From NCBI GenBank assembly GCA_964244695.1, contig CAXTJZ010000190.1, positions 1 through 7,626 of the forward strand: a stretch of 7,626 bases of DNA. The letters run 5' to 3'. Made by a program: the position numbers and the translations under genes. This stretch comes from BOG-908 sp964244695. GTDB taxonomy: Bacteria; Pseudomonadota; Alphaproteobacteria; Acetobacterales; Acetobacteraceae. Positions 1 through 6,580 of the stretch are shown in pieces. Numbering within the stretch: the stretch's first letter is position 1; each line of letters begins with the position of its first letter. The notes under the pieces were generated by a model. The model did not search any database, was not told where the DNA came from, and saw only the letters and a program-made list of their open reading frames with translations.

Positions 1-110
1 CCCGCGCAAGCTGAGCTGCCTCGATTTATCCGTGGGCCGCCGGCTGCTGCAAATGCGGGGAGATAAAAGTTTTTTGCTTCTTTTTTTCAAAAAAGAACTG
101 CTTGCTTCCT
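1..110. repeat. Palindromic A/T-tract repeat, copy 1 (partial)
   Basis: This is the right-hand part of a composite palindromic element whose left part lies before the window. The conserved arm AAAAGTTTTTT is at 65-75. A 22-nt hairpin at 77-98 follows (CTTC arm, T-run, loop, A-run, GAAC arm, with one terminal C-C mismatch). The terminal sequence CTGCTTGCTTCC is at 98-109. The core to the left contains GGCTGCTGCAAATGCG at 42-57, which is exactly the reverse complement of a 16-mer in the core of copy 4 (6295-6310). The copy therefore lies in the opposite orientation to copy 4. Its outer end touches the stop codon of the decarboxylase gene (TGA, complement of 111-113). I see no coding sequence in 1-110. 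Confidence 0.85.
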
Positions 111-1538
111 TCACCGCCCAGCCAAACGCAAAACCCCATCAACCAGCGCATCCGCATCATCAACCGTCGTCCGATGGTTGAACAACGCTGCCCGTATCGC
201 AAGCCTTCCGCCAATCACCGTCGTCGAAGGTGCGGCAATCCCCGCCTCCTGCAGATCCGCCACCAGCTCACGGTTTTCCGCATCGCTCAACGCCACCACC
301 CGGAAACACACGATGTTCAGCGTCACCGGCGCCAGCAGCTCCAGCGCCGGCTCGCGCGCCACCCGCGCCGCCAGATGCCGCGCCACCGCACACCCGTTCT
401 CCACCACCCGCGCCAGCCCGTCCGCGCCATACGCCCGCAACGTCATCCACACTTTCAACGCCCGGAACTCGCGCGATAAATCCGGTCCCAGATCGCGCGG
501 CCAAGGCGGATTACCCGCCAGCCCGCGCTCGGCATAGGTCAAATAAGCCAAGTTCTGCGCAAAAGTGTCCAGATGCATCACCGGATCGCGCACCAGCACG
601 CACCCTGCGTCGTAAGGCACCTGCATCCATTTGTGGAAATCGAAAGCCAGGCTGTCCGCCCGCTCTATCCCCGCCAGCAACGGCCGGTACTGCGCCGAAA
701 GCGCCGCCGTCGCCCCGAACGCCCCGTCCACGTGGAACCACAGCCCCGCCTCCGCCGCCACATCCGCCACGCCGGCCAGGTCGTCGAACGCGCCGCAATC
801 GACTGTCCCCGCGCTCCCCACCACCAGGAACGGCCGCAACCCCGCCTGGCGGTCCGCCGCCACCGCTGCCCGCAGCGCGCCCACATCCATCCGGTGCGCC
901 GCATCCGTCGGCACCAGCCGAAGCGCATCGCTGCCGATCCCCGCCATGTCCAGCGCCCGCGGCACGCACCCATGCGCCGCCGCCGACGCATAGGCCACCA
1001 GCCGCGCCTCCCCCACGCCGCCCGTCCGCACCGCTGGCCCCATCGCCGCCCGCCGCGCCACCAGCACCGCCACCATGTTCGCCATGGACGACCCGGCCAG
1101 CAGCACCCCGCTGGTCTCCGCCGGCATCCCCACCATCTCGGCCGCCCACGCCACCACTTGGCGCTCCATTTCGATGCCGGCATGGTCCCGCCCGGCACAG
1201 TTCGGGTTGAACACCGCCGTCAGCAGCTCGGCCAGTATCCCGGCCGCATTCCCGCCGCCGTTCACCCACCCCATCATGCGCGGATGCTCGTTCGCCGCCC
1301 CATACGGCAGCACCAGCCGCTGGAAATCCGCGTAGATCTCCTCCATCCCCACGCCGTCCCGCGGCAACGGCGCCCGCAGCTCGGCCCGCTTGCCGTCCGG
1401 CATCCGCTGCCAAACCGGCCGCTCCCGCACGGCGGCCAACCAGTCGATCATGTCGTCCAGCATCCGGTGGCCCAGCGCGCGCGTCGCCGCCCAGTCCTCC
1501 GGGTCCAGCCCTGTGTGCGCCGCGATGAAATCTGCCAT
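111..1538 (-). CDS. Group II pyridoxal-5'-phosphate-dependent decarboxylase (aromatic-L-amino-acid decarboxylase-like)
   Basis: The 475-residue protein has the fold-type I architecture of the group II decarboxylases (AADC, tyrosine decarboxylase, GAD). Visible motifs are: the phosphate-binding loop GSSMANM at about 149-155; the PLP-stacking His189 in AAAHGCVPRA; SAGTVDCGAFDDL from about 242; HVDGAFG with Asp271, which should contact the pyridine nitrogen; and the Schiff-base Lys303 in FDFHKWMQVPYDAGCVLVRD. Length is normal for the family. The frame stays open upstream to 1634, but those 32 extra residues are encoded by repeat copy 2, so I chose the ATG at 1538 (MADFIAAHTGL), where homology-like sequence begins. 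There is no strong Shine-Dalgarno sequence. Substrate cannot be told from sequence. The catalytic-loop tyrosine of AADC (Tyr332) has no obvious equivalent in the segment AGNPPWPRDLGPDLSREF, so an activity other than simple decarboxylation is possible. The gene stands alone, with a repeat at each end. Confidence 0.9.
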   Translation of the reverse strand: MADFIAAHTGLDPEDWAATRALGHRMLDDMIDWLAAVRERPVWQRMPDGKRAELRAPLPRDGVGMEEIYADFQRLVLPYGAANEHPRMMGWVNGGGNAAGILAELLTAVFNPNCAGRDHAGIEMERQVVAWAAEMVGMPAETSGVLLAGSSMANMVAVLVARRAAMGPAVRTGGVGEARLVAYASAAAHGCVPRALDMAGIGSDALRLVPTDAAHRMDVGALRAAVAADRQAGLRPFLVVGSAGTVDCGAFDDLAGVADVAAEAGLWFHVDGAFGATAALSAQYRPLLAGIERADSLAFDFHKWMQVPYDAGCVLVRDPVMHLDTFAQNLAYLTYAERGLAGNPPWPRDLGPDLSREFRALKVWMTLRAYGADGLARVVENGCAVARHLAARVAREPALELLAPVTLNIVCFRVVALSDAENRELVADLQEAGIAAPSTTVIGGRLAIRAALFNHRTTVDDADALVDGVLRLAGR

Positions 1539-1549
1539 GGTGCGCGGCG

Positions 1550-3196
1550 ATGCCACGAAGCGAAGAACAAGCCAAGCAGTCCTTTTTTGAAAAAAAGGAC
1601 CAAAAAACTTTTGACTCCGCTTTCGCCGGCTCACCTGACGCGCGCGCGTCGTCTCTCGCGCGACAGCGGAGTCAAAAGTTTTTTGCTTCTTTTTTTCAAA
1701 AAAGAAGTCTTGGCTCCCTCCTCTGCTACGCCCTCCTCACACTCGTAACCCTGTCCATCCAGGCCCAGAAATACCCTAACTTCGCCAGCTTCTGGACCGG
1801 CGCGGACCAGCACCGCTACCTGCAGGCAGCCCAAGCCTGGGCCGCCGGCGACCTGAACCCGACAAACCACCACTACCTCCCCTACTACCCCCTCCTGGGC
1901 GCCGCCTTCGTCAGACTCACCCCCTGGCAGCCCTTCCTGCTGCCAGACCTCGCCTGCCTGCTGGCCAGCCTGGCCATCTTCCAGCGCATCGCCCGACGTC
2001 TCGCCCCAACCTGGCCGCCCGCAGCCGCAGCCCTCTGCTTCACCGTGGCAATTCTCTCCGGCCGCACTGCCACCGCCATCTGGGTCGTTCCCTGGAGCAC
2101 CACCGGCTCCGCCCCGTTCCAGTTTCTGGCCCTCCTGTTGGCTCTGCGCTTCGCCGAACGCCCCACCCCCGCACGCGCCGCCGTCTTCGGCCTTAGCGTA
2201 GCCGCCATAGCCGGCTTCCGCCCCAGCGACGCGGCCGTTCTCCTGGCCACCGGCGCGCCTTATGCCGCCTGGGCGCTGCTGCGCGCCCGCACGCGGTGGC
2301 GCGGCTGGGCTGCTTGCCTTGCGGCCGGTCTGGCCGGCTTGGTCCTCGGCAGCCTGCCCGCCGCCCTGGCACATCTGGCCGTCTTCGGCTTGCACGCCGG
2401 CCCCTATGTCGGCGGCTCGGCCGCTATCGGCCTGGAGTGGCGGCTTTTGCCGATGCGCTGGGTGATGATCGTCATTGGCCCCCGCCCGCTTCTGCCGGAA
2501 GGCACCGGCCTCGCCGCCGCCCTGCCTTGGGTCGCCCCAGGCATCGCCGGCCTCGTCCTCGCCTTGCTGACCGCAACCCGGCGCACCCCCGCCGCCGTTC
2601 TCGTCGCAGCCGCCGTAGCGCTGCACTGGGCGCTCTATCTGGCCTACAGGGACCTGCAGCCGTACGGCATCTGGCGCTTCTACAACATCCACTATTTCAA
2701 ATGGACGTTCCCGTTCCTGGTCCTGTGGACGGCGCAACTCGCCGCCGGACTGCTGCAGCAAACGCGCCGACGCACCGCCATCGCTGCCTGCCTGGTCACC
2801 GGCCTTGCCCTCGCGTGGCGGCCGGTCCTGCGGGACCAAACGGCACAACCCGCGCAGCCCCAAGCAGATCGCATCGCCCTTCCCGCCGGCTCGCTGGACC
2901 TGGACCGGGCTCTGAAGCTCAACCTGACCGGCACCTGGAACAGCCTGTTTTTCGGCGATTTCACCTTGCAGGCCGGCGGCCAGGAGTTCCGCAACAAGCG
3001 CGATTTCAAGGTGCTCCCGACACCCACCGGCGCCCTGCTGCTGCCTCTCAGGCCGCTACCTTCCGGCCCAGCCACACTGACCTGGCCGGACAGCGTGAAA
3101 CCAGGCGCAGCACCCGTCCTGACCACCGTCCGCCAGGCTATCATCTTCGGCCTACCTTGCGTGCTGCTGAACCGGCTCCGCCCCGCCTGCACCTGA
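1550..3196 (+). CDS. Polytopic membrane protein, GT-C glycosyltransferase-like; 5' end disrupted by or fused to a repeat
   Basis: From about 1710 onward this is a convincing membrane protein. It has a first hydrophobic segment (LLCYALLTLVTLSI), then an acidic loop SFWTGADQHRYLQ typical in style of GT-C enzymes (possible D-motif Asp), then HHYLPYYPLLGAAF, about ten further hydrophobic segments, and a soluble C-terminal domain of about 120 residues after the last helix, probably periplasmic. It probably transfers a sugar from a lipid carrier to an envelope glycan, but donor and acceptor are unknown. The start is a problem. The only ATG/GTG/TTG in frame before residue 166 is the ATG at 1550, and the first roughly 53 residues read from it (including FFEKKDQKTF and KFFASFFQKR) are translated repeat copy 2. 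The native 5' end may have been replaced by the repeat, or the join may be an assembly error. The 3' end overlaps the convergent gene by 45 bp. I am sure of a gene body but not of the N-terminus or of whether it is functional. Confidence 0.72.
   Translation: MPRSEEQAKQSFFEKKDQKTFDSAFAGSPDARASSLARQRSQKFFASFFQKRSLGSLLCYALLTLVTLSIQAQKYPNFASFWTGADQHRYLQAAQAWAAGDLNPTNHHYLPYYPLLGAAFVRLTPWQPFLLPDLACLLASLAIFQRIARRLAPTWPPAAAALCFTVAILSGRTATAIWVVPWSTTGSAPFQFLALLLALRFAERPTPARAAVFGLSVAAIAGFRPSDAAVLLATGAPYAAWALLRARTRWRGWAACLAAGLAGLVLGSLPAALAHLAVFGLHAGPYVGGSAAIGLEWRLLPMRWVMIVIGPRPLLPEGTGLAAALPWVAPGIAGLVLALLTATRRTPAAVLVAAAVALHWALYLAYRDLQPYGIWRFYNIHYFKWTFPFLVLWTAQLAAGLLQQTRRRTAIAACLVTGLALAWRPVLRDQTAQPAQPQADRIALPAGSLDLDRALKLNLTGTWNSLFFGDFTLQAGGQEFRNKRDFKVLPTPTGALLLPLRPLPSGPATLTWPDSVKPGAAPVLTTVRQAIIFGLPCVLLNRLRPACT
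1572..1717. repeat. Palindromic A/T-tract repeat, copy 2 (complete)
   Basis: The left hairpin at 1579-1600 has arms GTCC/GGAC around T6-GA-A6. The central inverted repeat pairs AAAAAACTTTTGACTCCGC (1602-1620) with its perfect complement at 1666-1684, a 19-bp stem that continues inward with one mismatch (CTTTCGC against GCGACAG). The right hairpin at 1686-1707 has CTTC/GAAG arms. Outer ends GCCAAG (1571-1576) and CTTGGC (1709-1714) are also complementary. The copy fills most of the space between two divergent genes: only about 33 bp separate it from the decarboxylase start, and it supplies the 5' part of the frame of the neighbouring membrane protein. Confidence 0.9.
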
Positions 3197-4825
3197 ACGC
3201 TCGCAATTAACCGGAACCATCACCCCCGGCGCACGCCACAGATACACCGGCCGTCCGGTAAACGCGCAGGCATCCCTGGTGAACACATCGCCCAGCCGGA
3301 AATTGTTGTCTGCCCGCGCGTAGAGCACATCCGCCGTGGTATCGGTCCCGTTACGGCAGAAATCGGCGCTATGCGCGGTGATCGGCACACTTTGCCACCG
3401 GCTAAGCATCAGCCCCCGCGTGGGTATCAGCACCACCGCCCTGGCCACCGGCGGCACCGCTCCCTCCACCTGCCGCCTTGCCGCCACATACAGGTGCGTG
3501 AACAGGCCGGTGGCTATGCCCATGCCCAGGAACACCGGCAGGTGCGCCACGGCCAGCGCCCGCGCCTCCACCCGCCAACGTCCTATGCGTAGCCACCCCG
3601 CCTCGCCCAGCCCCGCCGCCACCGATAGCATCGCCGCAGGCCAGGCGAAGAACCAGTAGCGCGGCCCGAACTCGTGGCCGCCATTCGCCGGATAGAGGAA
3701 GTAGAAACACACCGCCACCGGCAGCAGCGTGTCGAACCACCGTATCCGCCCCGTGCGTGCTCGCACTGCAACCGCCACCGCCGCCAGCCCAATCAGCACC
3801 GGGCTGGTGAACGCCGCCAGCTCTCCCACCCAGTGCGCCGTCCGCAGGAGTGCCTGGCCCACCGCATCGGCCAGCACCACGTGCTTGCCCCACAACCCGA
3901 TATGCGCCCCCTGCGACGCCCATGCATACGGCGTCTCCAGCACCCGCCCGGTAAACGCGTAATCATACGCCATGAAACACAGCGCGAACGGCAGGCCCCC
4001 CGCCGCCATCGCCGGCGCGTCGCGCAGCAGGAACGCCGCTCGCCTGAACCACAGCCGGTCCAGCACGAAAGGTGCGGCTACCAGCACGAACACGTCGTAC
4101 CGCGTCAGCAGCAGCACCCCGAACAGCGCGCCTATCCCCGCCCGATACGCCCAACGAGCAACCGCCTCGTCACGCAACTGCAGCCAGGCAATGCCCATCA
4201 CCAGCACCGCCGTCAGCATGTGCGCGAACAGGGAGGCTCCGTTGAACAGCACGAACGGCGAGAACATCAGCAGCACGGCCACCGGCCCCGAAACCCGCTT
4301 GTCCACGCCCAAGCGCCGCAGCACCGCCAGCACCAGTATGCCCAACCCCGCCGTCAGCAACGGATCAGCCAGCCAGGCCGCATGCACCATCAGAAACGGA
4401 GCCAGCAAAGCCGGCCAGGCCGGCGGATACTGGGAGAACCATTTCCCGTCGCGCACATAGGTCCAGGCGATCTCGAAGATTTCCGGCGCAGGCGGCGCCG
4501 GGTTCCACAACCGCCCATGTAGCAACGTGCGCGCCAGGAACACGTAGCCATACTCGTCGGCCGAGTTCGGCCACCACGTCCCTGCCGCAACCTCAACCAG
4601 CAGCACGCACGCCAGGCTCGCCGGCACCAGCCAGATGACCGGAAGCGAAAAATTTCCGGCCCGCCGCACAAACCAAAGCATCCCCGCCGACAGCGGCAGG
4701 CTCACGCACAATGTCCAGCCAAGCAGGTGGTCGCGCGCGCTCAGATATGGGTAGACGAAGTTACCGAACCCCAGCAGCAACCCGCCGAAAAGCAGCAGCG
4801 CCGCTGGCCAGGTACGGCGTATCAA
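3152..4825 (-). CDS. GT39-like integral membrane glycosyltransferase (dolichyl/polyprenyl-phosphate-mannose type, ArnT/PMT-like)
   Basis: The 557-residue protein has about twelve hydrophobic segments, beginning at residues 8-25, 35-52 and 61-81. After the third comes SADEYGY (88-94), whose acidic pair Asp90-Glu91 matches the catalytic-loop position of GT-C/PMT enzymes. SQYPPAWP (131-138) follows, and NGGHEFGPRYWF (381-392) lies near a late helix; both are typical of bacterial GT39-like proteins. The last 110 or so residues (with Cys490, Cys520 and Cys541) should be a soluble periplasmic domain. Expected role: transfer of a sugar from a polyprenyl-phosphate donor to an envelope acceptor, not identifiable here. 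The start is TTG; its bases overlap the upstream TGA stop (shared TTGA), which implies translational coupling, and a G-run lies just ahead (GGGGG about 3 nt upstream). The 3' end overlaps the convergent membrane-protein gene by 45 bp. Confidence 0.88.
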   Translation of the reverse strand: MIRRTWPAALLLFGGLLLGFGNFVYPYLSARDHLLGWTLCVSLPLSAGMLWFVRRAGNFSLPVIWLVPASLACVLLVEVAAGTWWPNSADEYGYVFLARTLLHGRLWNPAPPAPEIFEIAWTYVRDGKWFSQYPPAWPALLAPFLMVHAAWLADPLLTAGLGILVLAVLRRLGVDKRVSGPVAVLLMFSPFVLFNGASLFAHMLTAVLVMGIAWLQLRDEAVARWAYRAGIGALFGVLLLTRYDVFVLVAAPFVLDRLWFRRAAFLLRDAPAMAAGGLPFALCFMAYDYAFTGRVLETPYAWASQGAHIGLWGKHVVLADAVGQALLRTAHWVGELAAFTSPVLIGLAAVAVAVRARTGRIRWFDTLLPVAVCFYFLYPANGGHEFGPRYWFFAWPAAMLSVAAGLGEAGWLRIGRWRVEARALAVAHLPVFLGMGIATGLFTHLYVAARRQVEGAVPPVARAVVLIPTRGLMLSRWQSVPITAHSADFCRNGTDTTADVLYARADNNFRLGDVFTRDACAFTGRPVYLWRAPGVMVPVNCERSGAGGAEPVQQHAR

Positions 4826-5109
4826 CGCCCCCAGCGATTGCGGCCGAGATGATTCAGCGGATTGCCGACGGCCTCGCCAGGATCAGCCAGCCCGGTATCC
4901 TGCCCGTGCGGAACCATATAGTCCGGCTCACCCAGATCCTGATCCGGATTGGCCTCCTCCGGCGCCGGCACCGCCGCGGCCAGCTTGCCGTTCACCAAGT
5001 CGGTGATCACCGCCACGGACACGTCGCGCGCCATCCCGGCCGCCTCCGCCTCGGCCATCAGCGCCGCAAGCTTCGGCTCAAACCAGGCATGCGGTGCAAT
5101 CGCGCTCAT
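4822..5109 (-). CDS. Small conserved-looking protein of unknown function (95 aa)
   Basis: I do not recognise the family. The product starts MSAIAPHAWFEPKLAALMAE and contains an amphipathic helical stretch rich in Ala and Glu (residues 8-45, with VSVAVITDLVNG). An acidic, Pro/Gly-rich tail follows, with DLGEPDYMVPHGQDTG, and the end is NHLGRNRWGR. There is no signal peptide or membrane segment, so it is probably cytoplasmic. Codon third positions are strongly G/C, as in the neighbouring genes. The frame is open upstream through the tRNA and repeat to 5385, but that extension is artefactual. I chose the ATG at 5109; the ATG at 5121 (MVVVMSAI) is an alternative. Neither has a good Shine-Dalgarno sequence. 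The gene starts 23 nt after the tRNA 3' end, and its TGA overlaps the TTG start of the glycosyltransferase, so cotranscription of all three is likely. Confidence 0.72.
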   Translation of the reverse strand: MSAIAPHAWFEPKLAALMAEAEAAGMARDVSVAVITDLVNGKLAAAVPAPEEANPDQDLGEPDYMVPHGQDTGLADPGEAVGNPLNHLGRNRWGR

Positions 5110-5132
5110 GACAACAACCATACAAGGGAGAT

Positions 5133-5217
5133 TGGTGGAGGGGGTTGGATTCGAACCAACGTAGGCGAAGCCAGCGGATTTACAGTCCGCCCCCTTTAGC
5201 CACTCGGGCACCCCTCC
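5133..5217 (-). tRNA. tRNA-Tyr (anticodon GTA)
   Basis: The complementary strand folds as a class II tRNA of 85 nt. The acceptor stem pairs GGAGGGG (5217-5211) with CCCCTCC (5143-5137), followed by discriminator A (5136) and a genome-encoded CCA (5135-5133). The anticodon arm is GCGGA-CTGTAAA-TCCGC, with anticodon GTA at 5183-5181. A long variable arm (GGC-TTC-GCC) follows, typical of bacterial tRNA-Tyr. The T-arm is GTTGG-TTCGAAT-CCAAC (5160-5144). All stems are fully paired, and I see nothing suggesting a pseudogene. Confidence 0.98.
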
Positions 5218-5236
5218 GCCTGTGCGGTGACCCAGG

Positions 5237-5265
5237 CGGATATGCCGGGAGGCACGCGTTGTCAA
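5237..5265 (-). promoter_or_regulatory. Probable sigma-70-type promoter of tRNA-Tyr
   Basis: On the minus strand a perfect TTGACA (-35; 5265-5260) is followed after 17 nt by TATCCG (5242-5237). The latter is a weak -10, matching the consensus only in its first three bases. Transcription would start about 10-15 nt before the mature tRNA 5' end at 5217, which is normal spacing for a tRNA gene. The -35 ends only about 9 bp from repeat copy 3, so the repeat sits directly upstream of the promoter without breaking it. Confidence 0.6.
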
Positions 5266-5273
5266 CGAAGAGA

Positions 5274-5410
5274 AAGGAAGGCCTTCTTTTCTGAAGAAAA
5301 GAAGCAAAAGACTTTTGCTCCCTGTCGGCGACCTCTTTCCGCAGCCGCCGACAGGGACCAAAAGTTTTTTGGTTCTTTTTTTCAAAAAAGAACTGCTTGC
5401 TTTCCTTGCT
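5274..5410. repeat. Palindromic A/T-tract repeat, copy 3 (complete)
   Basis: The left hairpin at 5283-5304 has arms CTTCTTTTC and GAAAAGAAG around a TGAA loop (9 bp, perfect). Next comes AAAAGACTTTT (5306-5316). The central stem is a perfect 12-bp pair: TCCCTGTCGGCG (5319-5330) with CGCCGACAGGGA (5346-5357), loop 15 nt. The arm AAAAGTTTTTT is at 5360-5370, and the right hairpin at 5372-5393 has GTTC/GAAC arms. The copy sits between the divergent tRNA-Tyr and RlmB-like genes. The GC stem followed by a T-run resembles an intrinsic terminator, yet it is placed upstream of both flanking genes. Confidence 0.9.
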
Positions 5411-5441
5411 TACCCTCCCCCAACAAGCCATAGCCCCAGCA

Positions 5442-6242
5442 ATGAAACCCCCCACCCAAAGCAAGCGCCCAACGCTCGCCGCCGGCCCGCGCCCGCAGCG
5501 CCCCACCCACACCGAACACCGCGCCCAGGCCCCCGCCGGCACCATCTGGCTCTACGGCCTGCACCCCGTCGCCGCGGCGCTCGCCAACCCGCAACGCCGC
5601 TGCCGCCGCCTCCTCCTGACCGAGGAAGCCGAACGCACCCTGGCCGAACGCCTCCCACCCCCCTGGTCCGTCCCCGCCGAGCGCATTGAACGCGCCCGCC
5701 TGGACCAGATGCTCGGCCGTGACGCCGTCCATCAGGGCATTGGCCTGCTCGCCGACCCGCTGCCCCAGCCCGCGCTCGCCAACATCCTCGAACGCCCCGG
5801 CCCCCTGCTCGTGCTGGACCAGGTCACCGACCCCCGCAACGTCGGCGCCATACTCCGCTCCGCGGCGGCCTTCGGCGTCGCCGGCGTGATCGCGCAGGAC
5901 CGCCACGCCCCGGAGGAAACCGGCGCGCTCGCCAAGGCCGCCTCCGGCGCGCTGGAGACCATCCCCCTGATACGCGCCGTGAACCTCGCCCGCACCCTCG
6001 TCGCTCTGAAAGCCGCCGGACTGTGGACCGTGGGCCTGGCCGCCGAAGGCGCCCGCCTGCGCGGCGACGCCCTCGCCCAACGCCGCGTCGCCCTCGTACT
6101 CGGCGCCGAAGGCGCGGGCCTGCGCCGCCTGACGCGTGACACCTGCGACGAGCTCGCCGGCCTGGCCATGCCAGGCAACATGGACAGCCTAAACGTCTCG
6201 GCCGCCGCGACCGTGGCCCTTTATGAACTGACCCGGAGTTAA
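5442..6242 (+). CDS. rlmB: TrmH/SpoU-family 23S rRNA 2'-O-ribose methyltransferase (RlmB-like)
   Basis: The 266-residue cytoplasmic enzyme is expected to methylate a ribose 2'-OH of 23S rRNA (Gm2251 in E. coli for RlmB) using S-adenosylmethionine. After a basic, proline-rich N-terminus (1-33) comes an L30e-like RNA-binding domain (about 35-115) opening with the typical LYGLHPVAAAL. The SPOUT knotted domain has all three motifs: motif 1 DPRNVGAILRS (130-140, with Asn133 and Arg139), motif 2 VLGAEGAGLRRL (219-230, Glu223) and motif 3 with SLNVS (249-253). The frame is open from a TTG at 5397, but that codon lies in repeat copy 3, so I chose the ATG at 5442. There is no evident Shine-Dalgarno sequence, and only about 31 bp separate the start from the repeat. 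The TAA stop merges into repeat copy 4. RlmB is favoured over other TrmH-family members, but specificity is not provable from sequence alone. Confidence 0.93.
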   Translation: MKPPTQSKRPTLAAGPRPQRPTHTEHRAQAPAGTIWLYGLHPVAAALANPQRRCRRLLLTEEAERTLAERLPPPWSVPAERIERARLDQMLGRDAVHQGIGLLADPLPQPALANILERPGPLLVLDQVTDPRNVGAILRSAAAFGVAGVIAQDRHAPEETGALAKAASGALETIPLIRAVNLARTLVALKAAGLWTVGLAAEGARLRGDALAQRRVALVLGAEGAGLRRLTRDTCDELAGLAMPGNMDSLNVSAAATVALYELTRS

Positions 6243-6402
6243 GGAAGCAAGCAGTCCTTTTTTGAAAAAAAGGACCAAAAAACTTTTACTACCTCGCATT
6301 TGCAGCAGCCCGGGCGCTGTACGAAATCCGGAGCGCTGGAGCGTCGAGTGACCAAAAGTTTTTTGCTTCTGTTTTTCAAAAAAGAAGGCCTTCCTTGCTT
6401 CC
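6242..6402. repeat. Palindromic A/T-tract repeat, copy 4 (complete)
   Basis: Terminal inverted repeats GGAAGCAAG (6243-6251) and CTTGCTTCC (6394-6402) bound the copy. The left hairpin at 6254-6275 has GTCC/GGAC arms. AAAAAACTTTT (6277-6287) and AAAAGTTTTTT (6354-6364) pair as the neck of a 66-nt core. The right hairpin at 6366-6387 has CTTC/GAAG arms and one mismatch at G6371. The core carries CGCATTTGCAGCAGCC (6295-6310), shared in reverse orientation with copy 1, and is less self-complementary than the cores of copies 2 and 3. The left end overlaps the last base of the rlmB TAA stop. Confidence 0.9.
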
Positions 6403-6580
6403 AAAACGCGCCCGAACGCCATCGCGTTCACGTCTCCGTCAGGCACCCCCGCCTCCATCCCCCTTTAACACCTCCCCGTCAATCCTCCCCCCCGCAAAAG
6501 GCCCCCGCCCGCCCAGCACGGTGGCGCACGAACGGGGNNNNNNNNNNAAGCCCAGCGCCCGACAAGCAGAATGGCGAACG
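6403..6580. other. Proline-coding-like, C-rich spacer containing a 10-N scaffold gap (6538-6547)
   Basis: This stretch separates repeat copy 4 from the next gene. It is cytosine-rich on the plus strand and gives only low-complexity Pro/Arg/Ser translations, so I call no gene in it. Ten unknown bases lie at 6538-6547. The count is probably a placeholder or estimate, so the true distance and reading frame across the gap are unknown. The promoter and possibly the true 5' end of the downstream small gene may fall here. Confidence 0.8.

Noticed and set aside
230..1210. Long plus-strand Pro/Ala/Arg-rich frame, and the 573-1748 and 511-1575 (minus) frames
   Set aside because: These are high-GC shadow frames of the PLP decarboxylase gene. 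They are low complexity, without motifs, whereas the minus frame 111-1538 has the full set of catalytic motifs.
1572..1717. Insertion sequence
   Set aside because: The copies are about 140-160 bp with inverted ends but no transposase frame, and I see no clear target-site duplications. At most they are non-autonomous.
1631..2863. Minus-strand frame of about 410 residues opposite the membrane protein
   Set aside because: Gly/Gln/Glu-rich low-complexity translation without hydrophobic or domain structure. The plus frame gives clear transmembrane helices.
3674..4522. Plus-strand frame opposite the GT39-like gene
   Set aside because: His/Arg/Gln-rich shadow translation. The minus frame contains the GT39 motifs and helices.
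4711..5199. Plus-strand frame ending in GWIRTNVGEASGFTVRPL
   Set aside because: It is the antisense translation of tRNA-Tyr joined to the shadow of the minus-strand genes, with Arg/His-rich composition and no domain.
5130..5385. Long reading frame upstream of the small protein, including VPEWLKGADCKSAG and GSNPTPS
   Set aside because: This peptide is tRNA-Tyr read as protein, and the part before it is translated repeat copy 3. The real frame begins at or near 5109.
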